A stretch of 64,000 bases of DNA. Origin: Amoebophrya sp. A120. Lineage: Eukaryota; Sar; Dinophyceae; Syndiniales; Amoebophryaceae. Each line of letters begins with the position of its first letter. Within the stretch, counting starts at the first letter, position 1. Below are positions 1 through 11,600 of this stretch, piece by piece. The position numbers and the translations under genes are program-made. Location of the stretch: positions 248,001 through 312,000 of the forward strand of contig CAJINV010000016.1 of NCBI GenBank assembly GCA_905178155.1, in the 5' to 3' direction. A model generated the notes under the pieces. The model did no database searches, was not told where the DNA came from, and saw only the letters and a program-made list of their open reading frames with translations.

Positions 1-115
1 AGTTACCTCTTGCTTTACTGCTTTTGCACTGTTTTTCCATCTCTCTCTATGCTTTTGTACTTCTAACTTGTTGTAATTGTACTACTAGAGGAGCTCCTGC
101 AAGTACAAGGGAGTC
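1..115. repeat. Fragment of the ~1.1 kb tandem repeat
   Basis: The run of short T-rich words (ttgct, ctactgcttttg, tttttccatctct, ttgtacttc) matches the block at about 21710-21780 and, more loosely, 20585-20640 inside the tandem array at 18.7-24 kb. It is a truncated copy at the window edge. No coding capacity is recognised. Confidence 0.5.
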
Positions 116-198
116 TCATCTTCGGTTTTTCTCATCGAAGATAGCTTGCTTGGTAGAGACGAAGAAGTAGACCTGAACCATTGCGAGGATGAAATCGG

Positions 199-1133
199 TT
201 AAAGCGGCCGGTGTCCATCGCCCCTCGAAACAACTTGACGAGATGATATTCCAGCATCTCGGGACCGTTTTTTCCCGCTTCGCGCGAGGGGTTTCATGGC
301 CGCGGACTCGTTGGGCCACCGATTGCTCGGATGCAGGGGGGACGTTTCGTCCTGCACAAATGTCTTGGGTAGATGATGATCTAACCCTTTCAGGCGGCCT
401 CGTAGAAATTTACAACTTTTCGCCAGACTCTCGAAGATGGCAGGATTGGTTTTGCGGATCGCTCCTGCGATTTCGCTTTCGGAAGGGGGGTCTCCTGGTG
501 GTGAAACCAACTTCTCCCTGTACGAGTCGAAAGCGTTGATCGCGTCTTCAGCCTCGCTGATAGCTTTTTTAAGCTCTTCTTCAGCAAGCTCGCATTGAGT
601 TTTTTGAGCATCAGTTAAACTTTGGCTCCCCTCGCGCGCTGCTTCAATAGAGTCTTTCACGTTTATCGCTTGCGCCTTGAGGTCGCGAACATGAACCAGA
701 AGGGCATATTCCGCGGTCAGAATCTCCGACTGCAGTTTTTTTTGAGCCGATTTGAACTCCTCCATGGCACCTCTAAGCTTTTTGTCTGCTTCGGCCAAAT
801 AACGAGCGAAAAATTGGTCCTGCGTAAGCACATCATCTCGCTTTTCATCTGATTCAAAAGAAAATTTGTCAGTCTGCAGCACGTTGATAAGCAATTGAGC
901 TTCCACGAGGTCTTCTTTCGCAGCATCAGCATTCGGAGTGGTCGAGCTAGCCTGATGTGTCGGGCCTGGGTCAGGTCGGTCAACAGCACCTCCAAGCCTG
1001 TCAATAAATTCAATTTAATGATGTCCCAGGCATCCTCGCAAAGCCGAGGTTCGCAGACGGTCAAACGGGCTGCGGCTGCGCCAAGACAATGCAGAAATCC
1101 GAAAATGACGCGAATTAGCCAGATTGGTGCCAA
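199..1133 (-). pseudogene. Remnant or partial member of the window's repeated gene family
   Basis: The main open frame (199-~1018) encodes a helical, charged protein. It contains DLKAQA, a central AISEAEDAINAF segment and the signature SLAKSCKFLRGRLKGLD near its end. These align with the 963-aa gene at 37098-40838 (DLKTQATETQ, LAGSCKSLRELLKNLD). Upstream, in a different frame (717-1133), comes a hydrophobic stretch (WLIRVIFGFLHCLGAAAARL) followed by EDAWDII. This resembles the start of the 963-aa gene, where a hydrophobic run precedes EDARTII. One frame change is therefore needed between about 900 and 1010, and no ATG lies in frame before the hydrophobic stretch. Either a short intron, an indel or an upstream exon is missing. 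Function is unknown; the hydrophobic start suggests secretion. The 199 end is a TAA stop. Confidence 0.45.
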
Positions 1134-1429
1134 GGGATGGCTTGTCTGTTACACGAGCGTACATGTGCGCATCCGCAAAGGACCTGCTTCGATTGTCATG
1201 CACAATACAAATGTTGCGCTGCTTGTTATCCTTGTGTTTGTAAAACTAGGTGCCGAATGCCCCCAATCGCATTAACATCTGGCACAGCATAGAAAAGAAA
1301 CAAAAGGCATGCTTCTGCACCGTGCTCAAGCTCCTGTTGCCGCAGACAAGAATAGGACGCAACCCCTAGAATGGCTTCGCTGCGATCATGTAGACTTACC
1401 AGTACGCTGCCGCGCGAATGGGGTCTATG
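1134..1429. other. Unassigned spacer
   Basis: No open frame here shows similarity to anything else in the window, and no inverted repeat was seen. It may hold the 5' end of the 199-1133 gene remnant. Confidence 0.4.
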
Positions 1430-2130
1430 ACTCTCCGGTAAAGCTGCAAACCAGGGACCCTGGGACCAGGGACCCTGGGACCAGGGACCCTGGCCTGCGA
1501 ACCAGGGACCATTGGACCCGGGAACCCCCCGGACCGAGGACCTACGGGCCAGGAACCCTACGGACCAGGTGCGTACTCCGGGAGCCGGGTGCTTGCCCTG
1601 GCTGTGAGCCGGGGGGCCGGTGCTCCGGAGTTTCGCGTGAGGCAGCCAGTCCGGCCTGCCGCCAAAAGGCCAGGCCGGGCGTCAGACGGACAGGCCGAGC
1701 GCAAGACGGCCACACAACATGGCACCAGACGGCCAGAGCGGGCGCCTGTCAGGAGCGAGGCTAGACTGACGGCCCCGGCGCCAGGCGGCCAGACCTGGCG
1801 CCGCACGGCCACACCGGGCGTCAGACGGCCAATGCCAAACTGGGCGTCCTCGGGCGGTTAGATAAAACTGGCGCCAGCCGGCCGGAGGGAGTGCGCGTCA
1901 GGCGGGCAGACCTGGCGCCAAGTGGCCGGGCGGAGTGCGCTGCGGGCGGCCGGAGTCCGCGTCAGGCGCGGTTGCTGGAAGCCCGGTTCGTAGGGCCCTG
2001 GTTCGCGGGGCCCTTGGTGCATAGGGTTGTCGGTCCGTAGGGCGGGCCCTAGGGTCCCTGGTCCGTAGGGTCCCTGGTCTGACGACCAGGGTTCCTGGTC
2101 TACCCGGATACCCGATTTTCCGAAGGACAC
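1430..2130. repeat. GC-rich degenerate minisatellite
   Basis: Short degenerate units alternate along this block: accagggaccctggg three times at about 1450-1495, ggccaggcg/gtcagacgg words at 1650-1960, and tagggtccctggtc words at 2040-2095. Many units are self-complementary, so hairpins are expected. The open frames crossing it on both strands are repeat-derived and show no protein conservation. It resembles the GC-rich material inside the long introns at 24.7-34.5 kb and 59.5-61.3 kb. Confidence 0.7.
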
Positions 2131-2447
2131 CTCGCCCCCGCCAACCTTCCAATCAGACAACCGACCTCGTCTGGCCTAGCGCTCCTAAGTTTTGCGGACC
2201 TTCCCGCGGCCCCTTCCGATCTTCGTGGAGAAGCCGAGGCCTGCCGCGCGGTTGCCCGGACGCGTGGCATTCCTGAGCAATGAAAGAACCTCGCCAAGTA
2301 CTTAAGTTACGAACAAATTTTTGCTCGCACTGAGCTAAGAACGACCTGTCGCAGAACTTCCTTCGGGCCCCCAGAGTCTGGGGCTGGCGCAGATGCTAGA
2401 AAGAACCACTTCCACCTTTCCCAAAACCAACAAAGGAGCAGGTCTAC

Positions 2448-2772
2448 TTACCCTAGATCTTCTTCACGCAGGTGTGAACCTTGCGCTTGATGTTGTTCCT
2501 CCAGAAATCCGTACTTGTCATCAACATCAGACGACTTTCCAACGTCCTTCCTGTCATCAACATCAGACGACTTTTCCCCGTCCACGGTCGCAATGCTGTC
2601 CGTAGCCTCCGCCTTTTTCCGGCTCCCGCGCAGGTTGCCGTATTTGATCTTTTTGCGCGCCTGCTTTGCTTCTTCGCCAACAACGACTGCCGTCACCGCG
2701 AGTCCCCCCCCGCCCCGTCGTCCCGATGCGCAAGGCGAGGAAGGCCTTTGCCAAGAGCGATAAGCGCGACAT
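2448..2772 (-). pseudogene. Frameshifted copy of a small duplicated gene
   Basis: From an ATG at 2772 the frame reads SRLSLLAKAFLALRIGTT. After a G-run at about 2700-2712 the similarity moves to another frame and continues as EEAKQARKKIKYGNLRGS and EATDSIATVDGEKSSDVDD. The copy at 42842-43270 reads the same peptide in one uninterrupted frame, so the G-run here has probably gained or lost a base. This copy also carries an internal 13-codon duplication of the SSDVDD segment. Function is unknown. The nucleotide similarity extends past the gene to about 3960, so this is part of a segmental duplication. Confidence 0.5.
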
Positions 2773-3960
2773 TTTATTTTCTCTGCGAGAGATTTTCGAC
2801 TCGTGCAGGAACAACAACAAACCCTGGCTTGACGAAGATGGGTGGCCCTTCGACAGCGTGTGCGAGAGTCTGAATTGAGTCGCTCGAAGCGTCTGATGTC
2901 CTCGTGTCCTCAGTTGTGAATTGTGAATTGAGTTGTACTTTGGGGAAAGTGACGAACTCAGAAGCTCTTCTTTGTATTGGTATTTGTAGTTGCGGTCCTT
3001 GTATATTGTTAGTCGATGATCCTCTTCGACTCGCTTCGTTCTTGGTTATGAAATAGTTTTGAAAGATATGCTGTTCGTTGGGGTTTGTTAGAAAGACAGT
3101 TTTTGTTTTAGCGTTTCCGCTACAGACTGGGAGGGAATGCGAAAAAACGCGGAATTCGAATTATTCAGTTTGACTGTTGTGTTGAGATAATAAAAACGAA
3201 TCATGACTACGATGAAGACTAGACTTTGCCTATCTCCGGCGCAGTGTGCGACAAATTGCGAAAAATGCAGCGGCGTACTCTGTCGCCAAAGCCGCCCTGG
3301 TCGCCACATGTACTGCATCAACTGCCACTAATCGCGCACAGGCCGACAAAATCTATCTTCCCGACGACACCTTCCGGCACATCAAAACACTAACATGGTG
3401 AACGACGTGCTACGTAGGTTGCTCAACTAACGACCGACGAGACCTTCATTTCGGCAACAAGTCGTCGTGTACGGGGAGACTAGAACGATTGGTTACCGAA
3501 ATGAACGGAACTAGGACGCTCTCGACAGTTTCATGAGTACGAACGAACCGACAGCACAATGGACGCGCGAAAGCACGATAAAAACCGAACGGCGCAAGAA
3601 GCGACGACTCCGCCGCAAAGATCCAGCACTTCTACCACACGAACCGAATATGATTTTATCTGCGATGATGACATCGAGTTCGAACGAGAAAAAAGAACCG
3701 ACACAATAAACCTCCGCACTTTCATCCTAAGTCGTTAGAGCAATGCGCAGACGAGCAGTCGCGATCTTTCCTCGCACCGAAACGGATTTGTTTGCGTCCA
3801 GGTTCGCAACCTGCAGTTTGAGCGTTTGTGTAGCGAGACGGTGTCATCTTAAACGTTGACGTTTTCGACTCCGTAGTTTACTCGAGAGTTATTCAGACGA
3901 TTTGCGAGAACTATCATCGGGGTGAGCGATTCGGTCACCCTCTCAAGACGCCAGACATGA
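2480..3960. repeat. Segmental duplication, copy 1 (partner ~43030-44320)
   Basis: Long stretches match the second locus with substitutions and small indels. Examples are the words around tcgtgcaggaacaacaac, cgttggggtttgttaga, gaattcagtttgactg, catgagtacgaacgaaccg and gcgcaagaagcgacgactcc. No gene other than the small frameshifted ORF at its start is evident. Confidence 0.75.
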
Positions 3961-4059
3961 TCTTGCCAAGATCAGGTCCGAATGTCGTGGTGACCGTGAT
4001 GATGCTATAGAAAATTTGAAACGACCAAGCTCGTATTAGTCATCAAGATCGACGCATTT

Positions 4060-4640
4060 TCGCATATCAGAAGTACCGATCCTTTCATCCAAGAGAGCAA
4101 CCAGTGTAGAAGTACCAACAACATTTTGTGATCCTTACAACGCATGTTCTTGATCCTACTCTTCCAGAAGATGATCTGAATTTTTCCCAGTTCGACGGTT
4201 TTTTGATCCTTCGCTCGAGTTGTGTTGTTGATCTTCAGATGAGTTGTTGTACTTACCGAGGATGTAGTCGAGCTGCACTATTTCCACTCATCTGTTCATG
4301 GGAAACTACGCAGAAGTTACGGCCACATCCACCACATCCGAGCTGTTTGAAACAACAACAAGACGAGCAGCGAGACGGGAAGATAAAAGCGATTCGAAAG
4401 ATGCACAGCTCGGGTTTGCAACATCCAAATGAACACGGCTATAACAATCACCGACAAATAAAATTAACGAGGCAATTGCGAGTCCATGCCGAACACCTTG
4501 CGAGTTGTATGGTTCGAATGCCAGTGCCACACATGATTTTGTGGCAAATACGAAGCTGCGCGTCCACTTACCACTCTTGTTGTTTTTTCATCGAAGTCTG
4601 CATGTCATGGAAGTCATCTGTCCAAAAGGCACACAAAAGT
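4060..4640. repeat. Segmental duplication (partner ~18100-18500)
   Basis: The words gcattttcgcatatcaga, tttgtgatccttacaacgc, cagttcgacggttttt and cgattcgaaagat recur in the same order at about 18106-18460. No coding function is recognised in either copy. Confidence 0.65.
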
Positions 4641-5656
4641 AGTCAACAAAGGTGAACGAGGACATCCAGGGCGTTGCTTTCTTCTGCAACATACGGGGAG
4701 GGGGACATCGAAAAAATGCTGTGCGTATCAACTTGTATGATATGCTCTTTCCAAAATTTCTTTTGAGTAGTTATTCCATCTCCACATCTTCACAGCTCTG
4801 CTCCTTATTCCCGCGAAACGGGAAACGAAGAGTTCTCGCAGCGAAAAAGTTGAGATTATCAAGAATTTGCGAACAAGTTGAGGATGTCAAGAAATTTCTA
4901 CCGTTCCGGGGGAAATGAAGTAGCTTGCTCACAATAACTTCTACGTGCAGCTTAGAACTCCATCACAAGAAAAAGCACCAAAACCGTGTGGCTGATCATG
5001 GACCAACCGGATGAAATTCACGCACGTACAGGTGTTACTATACTTGTCTTGTCCCGCAGAAGAAACAAAATCGCAATCCGATTGTGCGGAGAATGTTCCT
5101 TCCCAGGGGGCATCGCCATCTCTAGCTATACCTCCGGGTCCGGGTAAGACAAAATATTATGTTGAAGATAGAATTGAGCGGCGCGAAGAAGTGGCACTAG
5201 CAGAAGAGTCGAATGCTGAAATCAAAATCTGCCCAGGCAGCACAACTTCAAAAAACTACTCCTCTCAAAAGTAAAAACAGCTTCTATAAACCGGGTAGCA
5301 TGAGGAACACGCGAACTTCTTTTCTCGCGTACGCTTGAAGTGTAGTTGTTGGAAGCCCCTTCATCTATGCAAGTTGCTTAAAGATTGAGCATTGTTTTTC
5401 GATGATCGCGAACTGGATACCAATGTGCTGACGAAAGAAGCGATATGAATGAAGGCAAAGTCAAAGACTAAAAGAAGTATAAACACACTACGGTGAAAAG
5501 AGCGATATGGTGGATTGGAGAAGTACAATGACGTGCATGTGCCACTAATGTCATAAAAAACCATCTGAAAACCAAGAGCGAGCATGCGTTTTCGCTTTGC
5601 AACCTGTACTTGGCAGCTGCTCGGCAAAATTTCTTGAAATGCATCTATGCATCTAC
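4641..5656. other. Unassigned sequence downstream of the giant gene
   Basis: Short plus-strand frames at 4652-4918 (88 aa) and 5011-5274 (87 aa) are open but show no motif, no similarity elsewhere in the window and no introner. They could be chance frames or small exons. Nothing else was seen. Confidence 0.3.
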
Positions 5657-8600
5657 TTATGGAAACGCTTTCTCCTTACTTTCCTCCGCTCGCCGTGCCT
5701 GCTCCTTTTCGACCAACGCACGTAGTCTTGCGCGCTTCTCTTCGTCCGTCTCAATTCCGCCTTGCGAAGGAGCATTTGTTTCTCTACTTCCTGTTGATAA
5801 AATTTGAATTGGCGACATCATCTCGCTACCCCGTCGATCTCCATCACCGCTCGTTCCCGGAGTTGTCCTAAAACCAGAAGCAGCAACATGACGGGTTGTC
5901 ATACTCGGAGTAGACCCCTTGTAGTCCTTTCGCGCATGGGATCTCATCGTTTTCTGAAACGCGGTGATCAGTGTATTCTCCCTGCGCTTGTAGTGGTAGT
6001 ACTTCGACTTCGCTTCTAAGTAGGCGCGCAGAGCTTCCGGTAAAATTGCTTTTTTCCCCCCATCAATATCTCTCGCGGCTTTATTCGTCCCGTCCGAAGA
6101 GGAAGATACCACATACCTCGACATAGCATTGGCGTCTTGAAAAAGTTCCACGAACTGGAACTCCCATGAGTCCTCACTCGCCATCGCAGCGCGCACCCGG
6201 GCGTCGAAGTCCGACTCTTTTAGCCCAATATCGATGCGAACGTGCGACATCACGGCTGTTACCCAGTCGAAGAGGGAAAAGCCCGTTTCGATTTCGGTCC
6301 TTCTCCCGTCGTGTTGGACAGGAATCACGAGTTTCGGGCAACTTTCTTGCACCGTCTGCACCGCTTGCACCAAACGCGGAGCACGACCGTCAGGGCCTTC
6401 GGCGAGGGTGGTGTAGACGGGTTCTGCTACCTCCCGGTGTAGTTGCTCTCTGGCTTTGCCGCGCCTGCTCTTCTTCGGTTTTTTGTGTACCGCATCCTGT
6501 AGTTGCGACTCAGCCGCGCCGTCCGCTGGGGTCAGCAGTCGTCGGGCTGCTTCTGCTTCGTGCTGCTCTGGATTTTTTAAACGGGTCTCGATTTCCGTCT
6601 CTCTCAGCGCAAGGGCAGGCTCCTGCTTTCCCCTCGTAGTCCCCGGCGTGACAAAATCAATGCTGTAGTTGTCCTTGAACGCAAGAGGAGGTGCGGCGGG
6701 GGCTTCTATCCTGTGTAAAAGTATCGTACTCGTAGTAATCGCAGGCATGCATTACAAATCTCGATCCCAAGGCAAAACAGCATGACAAACTCCATTTCTC
6801 ATTCTAAGTAAATTTGTCATGCGATTTCTACTAGTACGATACTTTTGCAGTTCATAGCTTCCACTGTGCCACAACTTTGAAGACCAGGATACTTCCCCTT
6901 ACGCCCCGCAACTTCGTCCTGTGCGGCCGCCGCGTGTTGGAAGGCTTTCAGGAGGGTTTGTTTATCCAAATTAATGTTCTTCTCCAACTTTTTCCGAAGG
7001 CTTTCTACCGTGCGGAACGCTAACTCGTTTCGGGCTGGACTTGTTCCGGACAGTTGGACGTGGTTCTCCTTTAAGTTCTCTGAGATTTCATCACTAAAAA
7101 CAAGCAAACCGAGCAGCCAGTGGTATTCGGGCAGCCCCAGCCTGTCAAGGTACTCGCGCAACACATAGGACCGAGACGCGTCAAGACTCGCTTCGGCGGT
7201 CAGCGGTTTTGCGGCGCTCGCGACGCAGAAGGCACAAAAGTAGTGGTCGTGGAGATCGTGAGCTGCGCATGCCGCTTCATCTGCTCGAACACCGCTGGGA
7301 GGTCCTCTTTCCTGAGGCACAAACTGGACCACTTTCTTCCCGGTCGCGTCAAACGTGATGCGCTCGGGCGTTCCTCGAACAGGAGTTCTTGCGCCGGGCG
7401 GCGGGTAACTCCTACCGTCTGCGGCCCCGAACTGTTCCCCGGCAGCCGCCTCCTCGCGGAGCATCCCGTCCGCGCCTTCCAGCAGGTGCCGAGCTTCCCG
7501 TCCCCCGCCCGGATTGCTCCGTGCACCAGCGCCGGCAGTGGCTGCTGCTGTTCTCAAACTTTTCTCGTTGCAACAAAAGTAGGGTCGGCCGCAGGGGCAG
7601 GCGCTGCCAAGGGAGCTGCCGTAGTGGAATTTCCATTTGGATCCGGTCTCGGGGTCCGGCTGTTGCAATTTTTTACTACATGTGTACCGCTCCAAACCGC
7701 AGGCGCACAGGTCCGATCCGGTGGGCGTCTGGTTTAGCGCAAGCAGCGCGCTGCGCATACTCCGTTCCTCCGCAGCTCCACTCTGCTCTAGGAGTTTCAA
7801 CATTGCCAAAGCCTGTTGCTGTTCGTGTGCTACCCTCAGGTGATGCGCAGGAGCCGCAGCAGGGTCGCCGCTTGCAGGAGTTGTGAAAGAACGACCCCCG
7901 TGCGGAAGTTGAATCGTGGACGAAGGTCCAGCTGCGGGTACTAGTACAGAAGTCCGACTATTTTTATTCTGAATCATGACGTGGTGCAGCAAATGCCGCA
8001 GTGGGACAGAATAGCCAAAAACGCCACGTCCTCTCCCCGCCGCGGGTAGTTCTTGCTGCTGTTGTGCTGGTCCCGCTGAAGTAGATCCTGCTGGCGACAA
8101 AGCTTCGGCTGCTGTAGTTGACACCGGCAGCATGTCCGGGTGCCACTGGAAATTCAGCATTTCATCCTCATCCTCAACGCGGCCGGAAATAATTCTCCGC
8201 GAACCCTCGTAATATCCTCAGTAAAAACGTCCCCACCCCAGAGTTGTCATGCAAATCTGCATGCCAAAAAGGTTTCTCGTGCGGAGGCCCATGAGAAGCA
8301 TTTTCTAGGGGTGATTTGGAGTCTCTGATGCTCGAATCAGCACGATATGCTAGATCTGTGATGCTGTTGAGCTAGCTAAACAGGATCACACTATGGACCA
8401 AACCTGTCATGCGGAGCAACCAAATCTGGTTGATTTGTCTAGCACATTTCCCATCTTGACTCTGGTGTGGGGACGTTTTTACACAGGATACGTAATGCGC
8501 CATGTTCAGTCGCAAAGACTCCTCGTAGTAGTTTTGGAAGAGAAACGCCTGCTCCAGTAGATCTTCCGGGGGGCTGGAGGATCCACCGGAGGCAAAAAAA

Positions 8601-11600
8601 CTTTGACCTTCTTTACCAACATCTTCTTCCAGGTGGAACGTGGTCACCACCGGCCGCACCGCGTTCAAACAGGCGTCGTAGGAAAGGAAATGTTGAGCAG
8701 GATGACTGCCTGGCACAACTTCTACACCTGTCAGCTGGTCCACTTCGCCGACAAGTCCAAAGGACGTCGTGGTAGATGTTTTTGAGAACAAACCATTAGT
8801 CCTCCAAACGGCCGTAGTTTTGTTGTTTCCTCCACCCTGAAGACCAGCATTTTCCTCCTCGTTCAACAAAGGAACGAACTTGATCCCGAGCACCAGCTCA
8901 AGGGCCTCGGCCACGCTTCTGAGTTTCTGCCGGTTTCGGCTTTCGAAGGTTTCGCCTGCCCCGTGTGTCTTGTACTGCAACCAGTACTCCGTATCGGGGA
9001 AAATGGCAGCTTCCCCGCTGAACCCGTGTTCCGACGTGTAGAGGAGCTGTGTGACCGCAAAATCCACATGGACGCGGTTTGCCTCGATTGCCCGTTGCAA
9101 GCACTCGCGATCCCTTCGCCGGGAGGTAGGCGGTCGTGCAGTTCCAGCTGCGCTCTTCGCCGGTACTAAATTGTTGCGCACTTCTGAATGGTGGAAGTAG
9201 AACTGCTTGTCTGTCTTTGTTGCTGTTCCGTCCTCTGGAGCAGGTGGTCCCGCGAAATCAACCTGGACATCCGCAAGGATAACGTTCCTGCCGCTCAAGT
9301 CAAACGGCGTCCTCCCGTCCGGCGCCACACTTGGTACGTCCGGCACCGCCAGCCACGCCCCCGTGCCGTTCCTCGGGCCGCGGGTCTTTTTGCGGCCTAG
9401 TACGCGCTGCGGTCGTTGTGGAGATGAGGGAGCATGATCGTCGTGCCTGTGGGTTCTCGTTCTTTCCCTGTGGCCGCTGTGGTGCCCCGCCACTTCTTCT
9501 TGCGCTTGATGTTCATCTTCCTCGTATAAAGCACCGAAAAGACTTCGAGACGAGGGGTGGGAAGTGAATAATCCCAGGCCGAGCAGGGCGTGCTGGGCGA
9601 TGCGCTGGTCGATCGAAAGGAGCAATCCGGTTTTTCTGTGGTTTGCTTTCTCCACAAGAACCCTCTCACGGCCACGACCCAAATGGTGCTTTCTTTGTCC
9701 AGCTGAAATAAGCTTTTCCCGTTCTACGTCCGCGGCCTCGCGCTGCACCAGGTAGTCCTGCCGCTTCTTCTCCCAGGTGGTGTACCACTGCGCAGACTTT
9801 TTTGTGAGTTCTTTGGTGCGGCCGATTCTGCCTGACGTGTCAAAAACAACATCAACGTTTTGCTTCAAAACCGCGTTCCACATGTTGTCAAAGCCGAAGA
9901 CAAATTCGGTTGTACTGTCATGTTTCTGTTCGCGAGCTGGATCTCCATCGCCCAACGAGACGAAGTCTGTAGACGCCGGAGCACCAGCTTCTGCGCCGTC
10001 TTGAATCATTCCGTACCCGTCTGGAAAGGTCAAATCCAGAACCCTCGCTTGGCAGTCGGCTGTCAGGAACTGGTACAACGCAGACGGCTTGTATTGCAGT
10101 GGCACGAAGAGGCCGCCATCATGCTGTTCTTCCTTTCCGCGAAGCTCCGAACCGAACGGAGAGGACATAGATTTCACGACCAAATCATCTGGCGTCAAGC
10201 CCTCAGCTGTACGACCACCCCTCGCGGCCTCCACACCGGGAGGTGGGGAAGATGGTACTTCTACGGAAAGGCCGCGAGAACCCGCACTTCGGAAAAAACC
10301 TCTCGTCTCCCACATCTCGGGGCTCAAAAAAAGGTCGTACTCTCCTTTTTCCACAGTAACGGGCAAAAACGGCGCCGACGCTCGATCACGTCCTGGTGAC
10401 GCAGCGGTTCGTGGCGGCTCTACTTGTTTTCCTTCTTTCGCCATATCGATCCCTGCTCTTGATACCCCCTCCGATTGCGCCAAAAGCTGGTCGCGATGTT
10501 TTTCTTGCCACAGAAACGCCTCCTGGAGGGAAAAGCACAATTGCCGGACCAGAATCTCCCGGAGCTCCAGCACGTTGCCATGCTTGCGCTGGTGTGGAGA
10601 GACGATCAAACTTTGCTCCAACGCGAACAGGAAGTGAAGGGCCTTGTCGGTGAGTTTAGAGTCCTCCTTGTAGGTGAGACTCTGCTGCTTTTTTCCCTGT
10701 TGTGGATGTTCTTGCGCAGCTTTCTCCATATCGACAAAAGCATCGAACTGGCCGCGAATCCGGTAGAAGTACCGCTGCAGAACAGATGGAGTTTTGATGG
10801 TATCGTCTTGTTCAAGAAGCGCACTTCTAAACGGTGACGCGCCGGCGCCCTCTCCTGCAGCTGGCTGCGCGGCCGCAGGCACAGGAGCAGCTCTACTAGT
10901 ACCTTCAGGGGACGAACTAGCTGCAAGACCTTGGGTGGATCCTTCACCACCACCTGCGGGAGGTGGACTTCTAGCTTTGTTCCGCACAATCGCCCGCTTT
11001 CCGAAAAATTCCGGCAGCCACTTTTTTAGGAAGAAATGCTGTAACTCCGGGCGACGCAGGTCTGTGGGGATTGGACGCGTGATCGTGCCCTGGTATGACT
11101 GGTCTTCCACGAAATGAAAGGCCCGGTGGTCTCCGGGGACTGACAGGGTTTTGCTCACAGGAAGTGGCGGTCCACCACCACCAGTAACTCCTCCTTGTTG
11201 CGGCCCTCCAAAAATGTCGTGCTCTTCGGCTAGCACGTCGAGTCTTTCGCCTGGTGTTTTGTGCCCCCGTTGCTGCTCGATCGCTTGTTGGATCACCGCA
11301 CTGGTTTTCTTCCAGATCTGCAGGTCCAGCGCGATGGCTGCGCGCAGGCCCTTGAAGGTCTGTTTCAACAGGGCGAAGTAGGCCTGGAACTCGTGAACCT
11401 CCTCGGGTGTCAGAAGCCTGGGGCGCTCTTCGATCTGGAAATGTTCAAGTTTGTTCGGACGAGTGCTTCTACTTCCGCCTTCTGAAGGAGTTCTTGCTCT
11501 GCTACCTTCGGACCGGAGGACATCTTCTGCATCATCGTCGTCTTCCTCGCTCGTTTCGTCTTCGCTGGACGATGATAAGGCAGAAAATCGGTTCTTACCC

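Noticed and set aside
1309-2297. Overlapping open frames on both strands
   Set aside because: They follow the GC-rich minisatellite and show no conservation.
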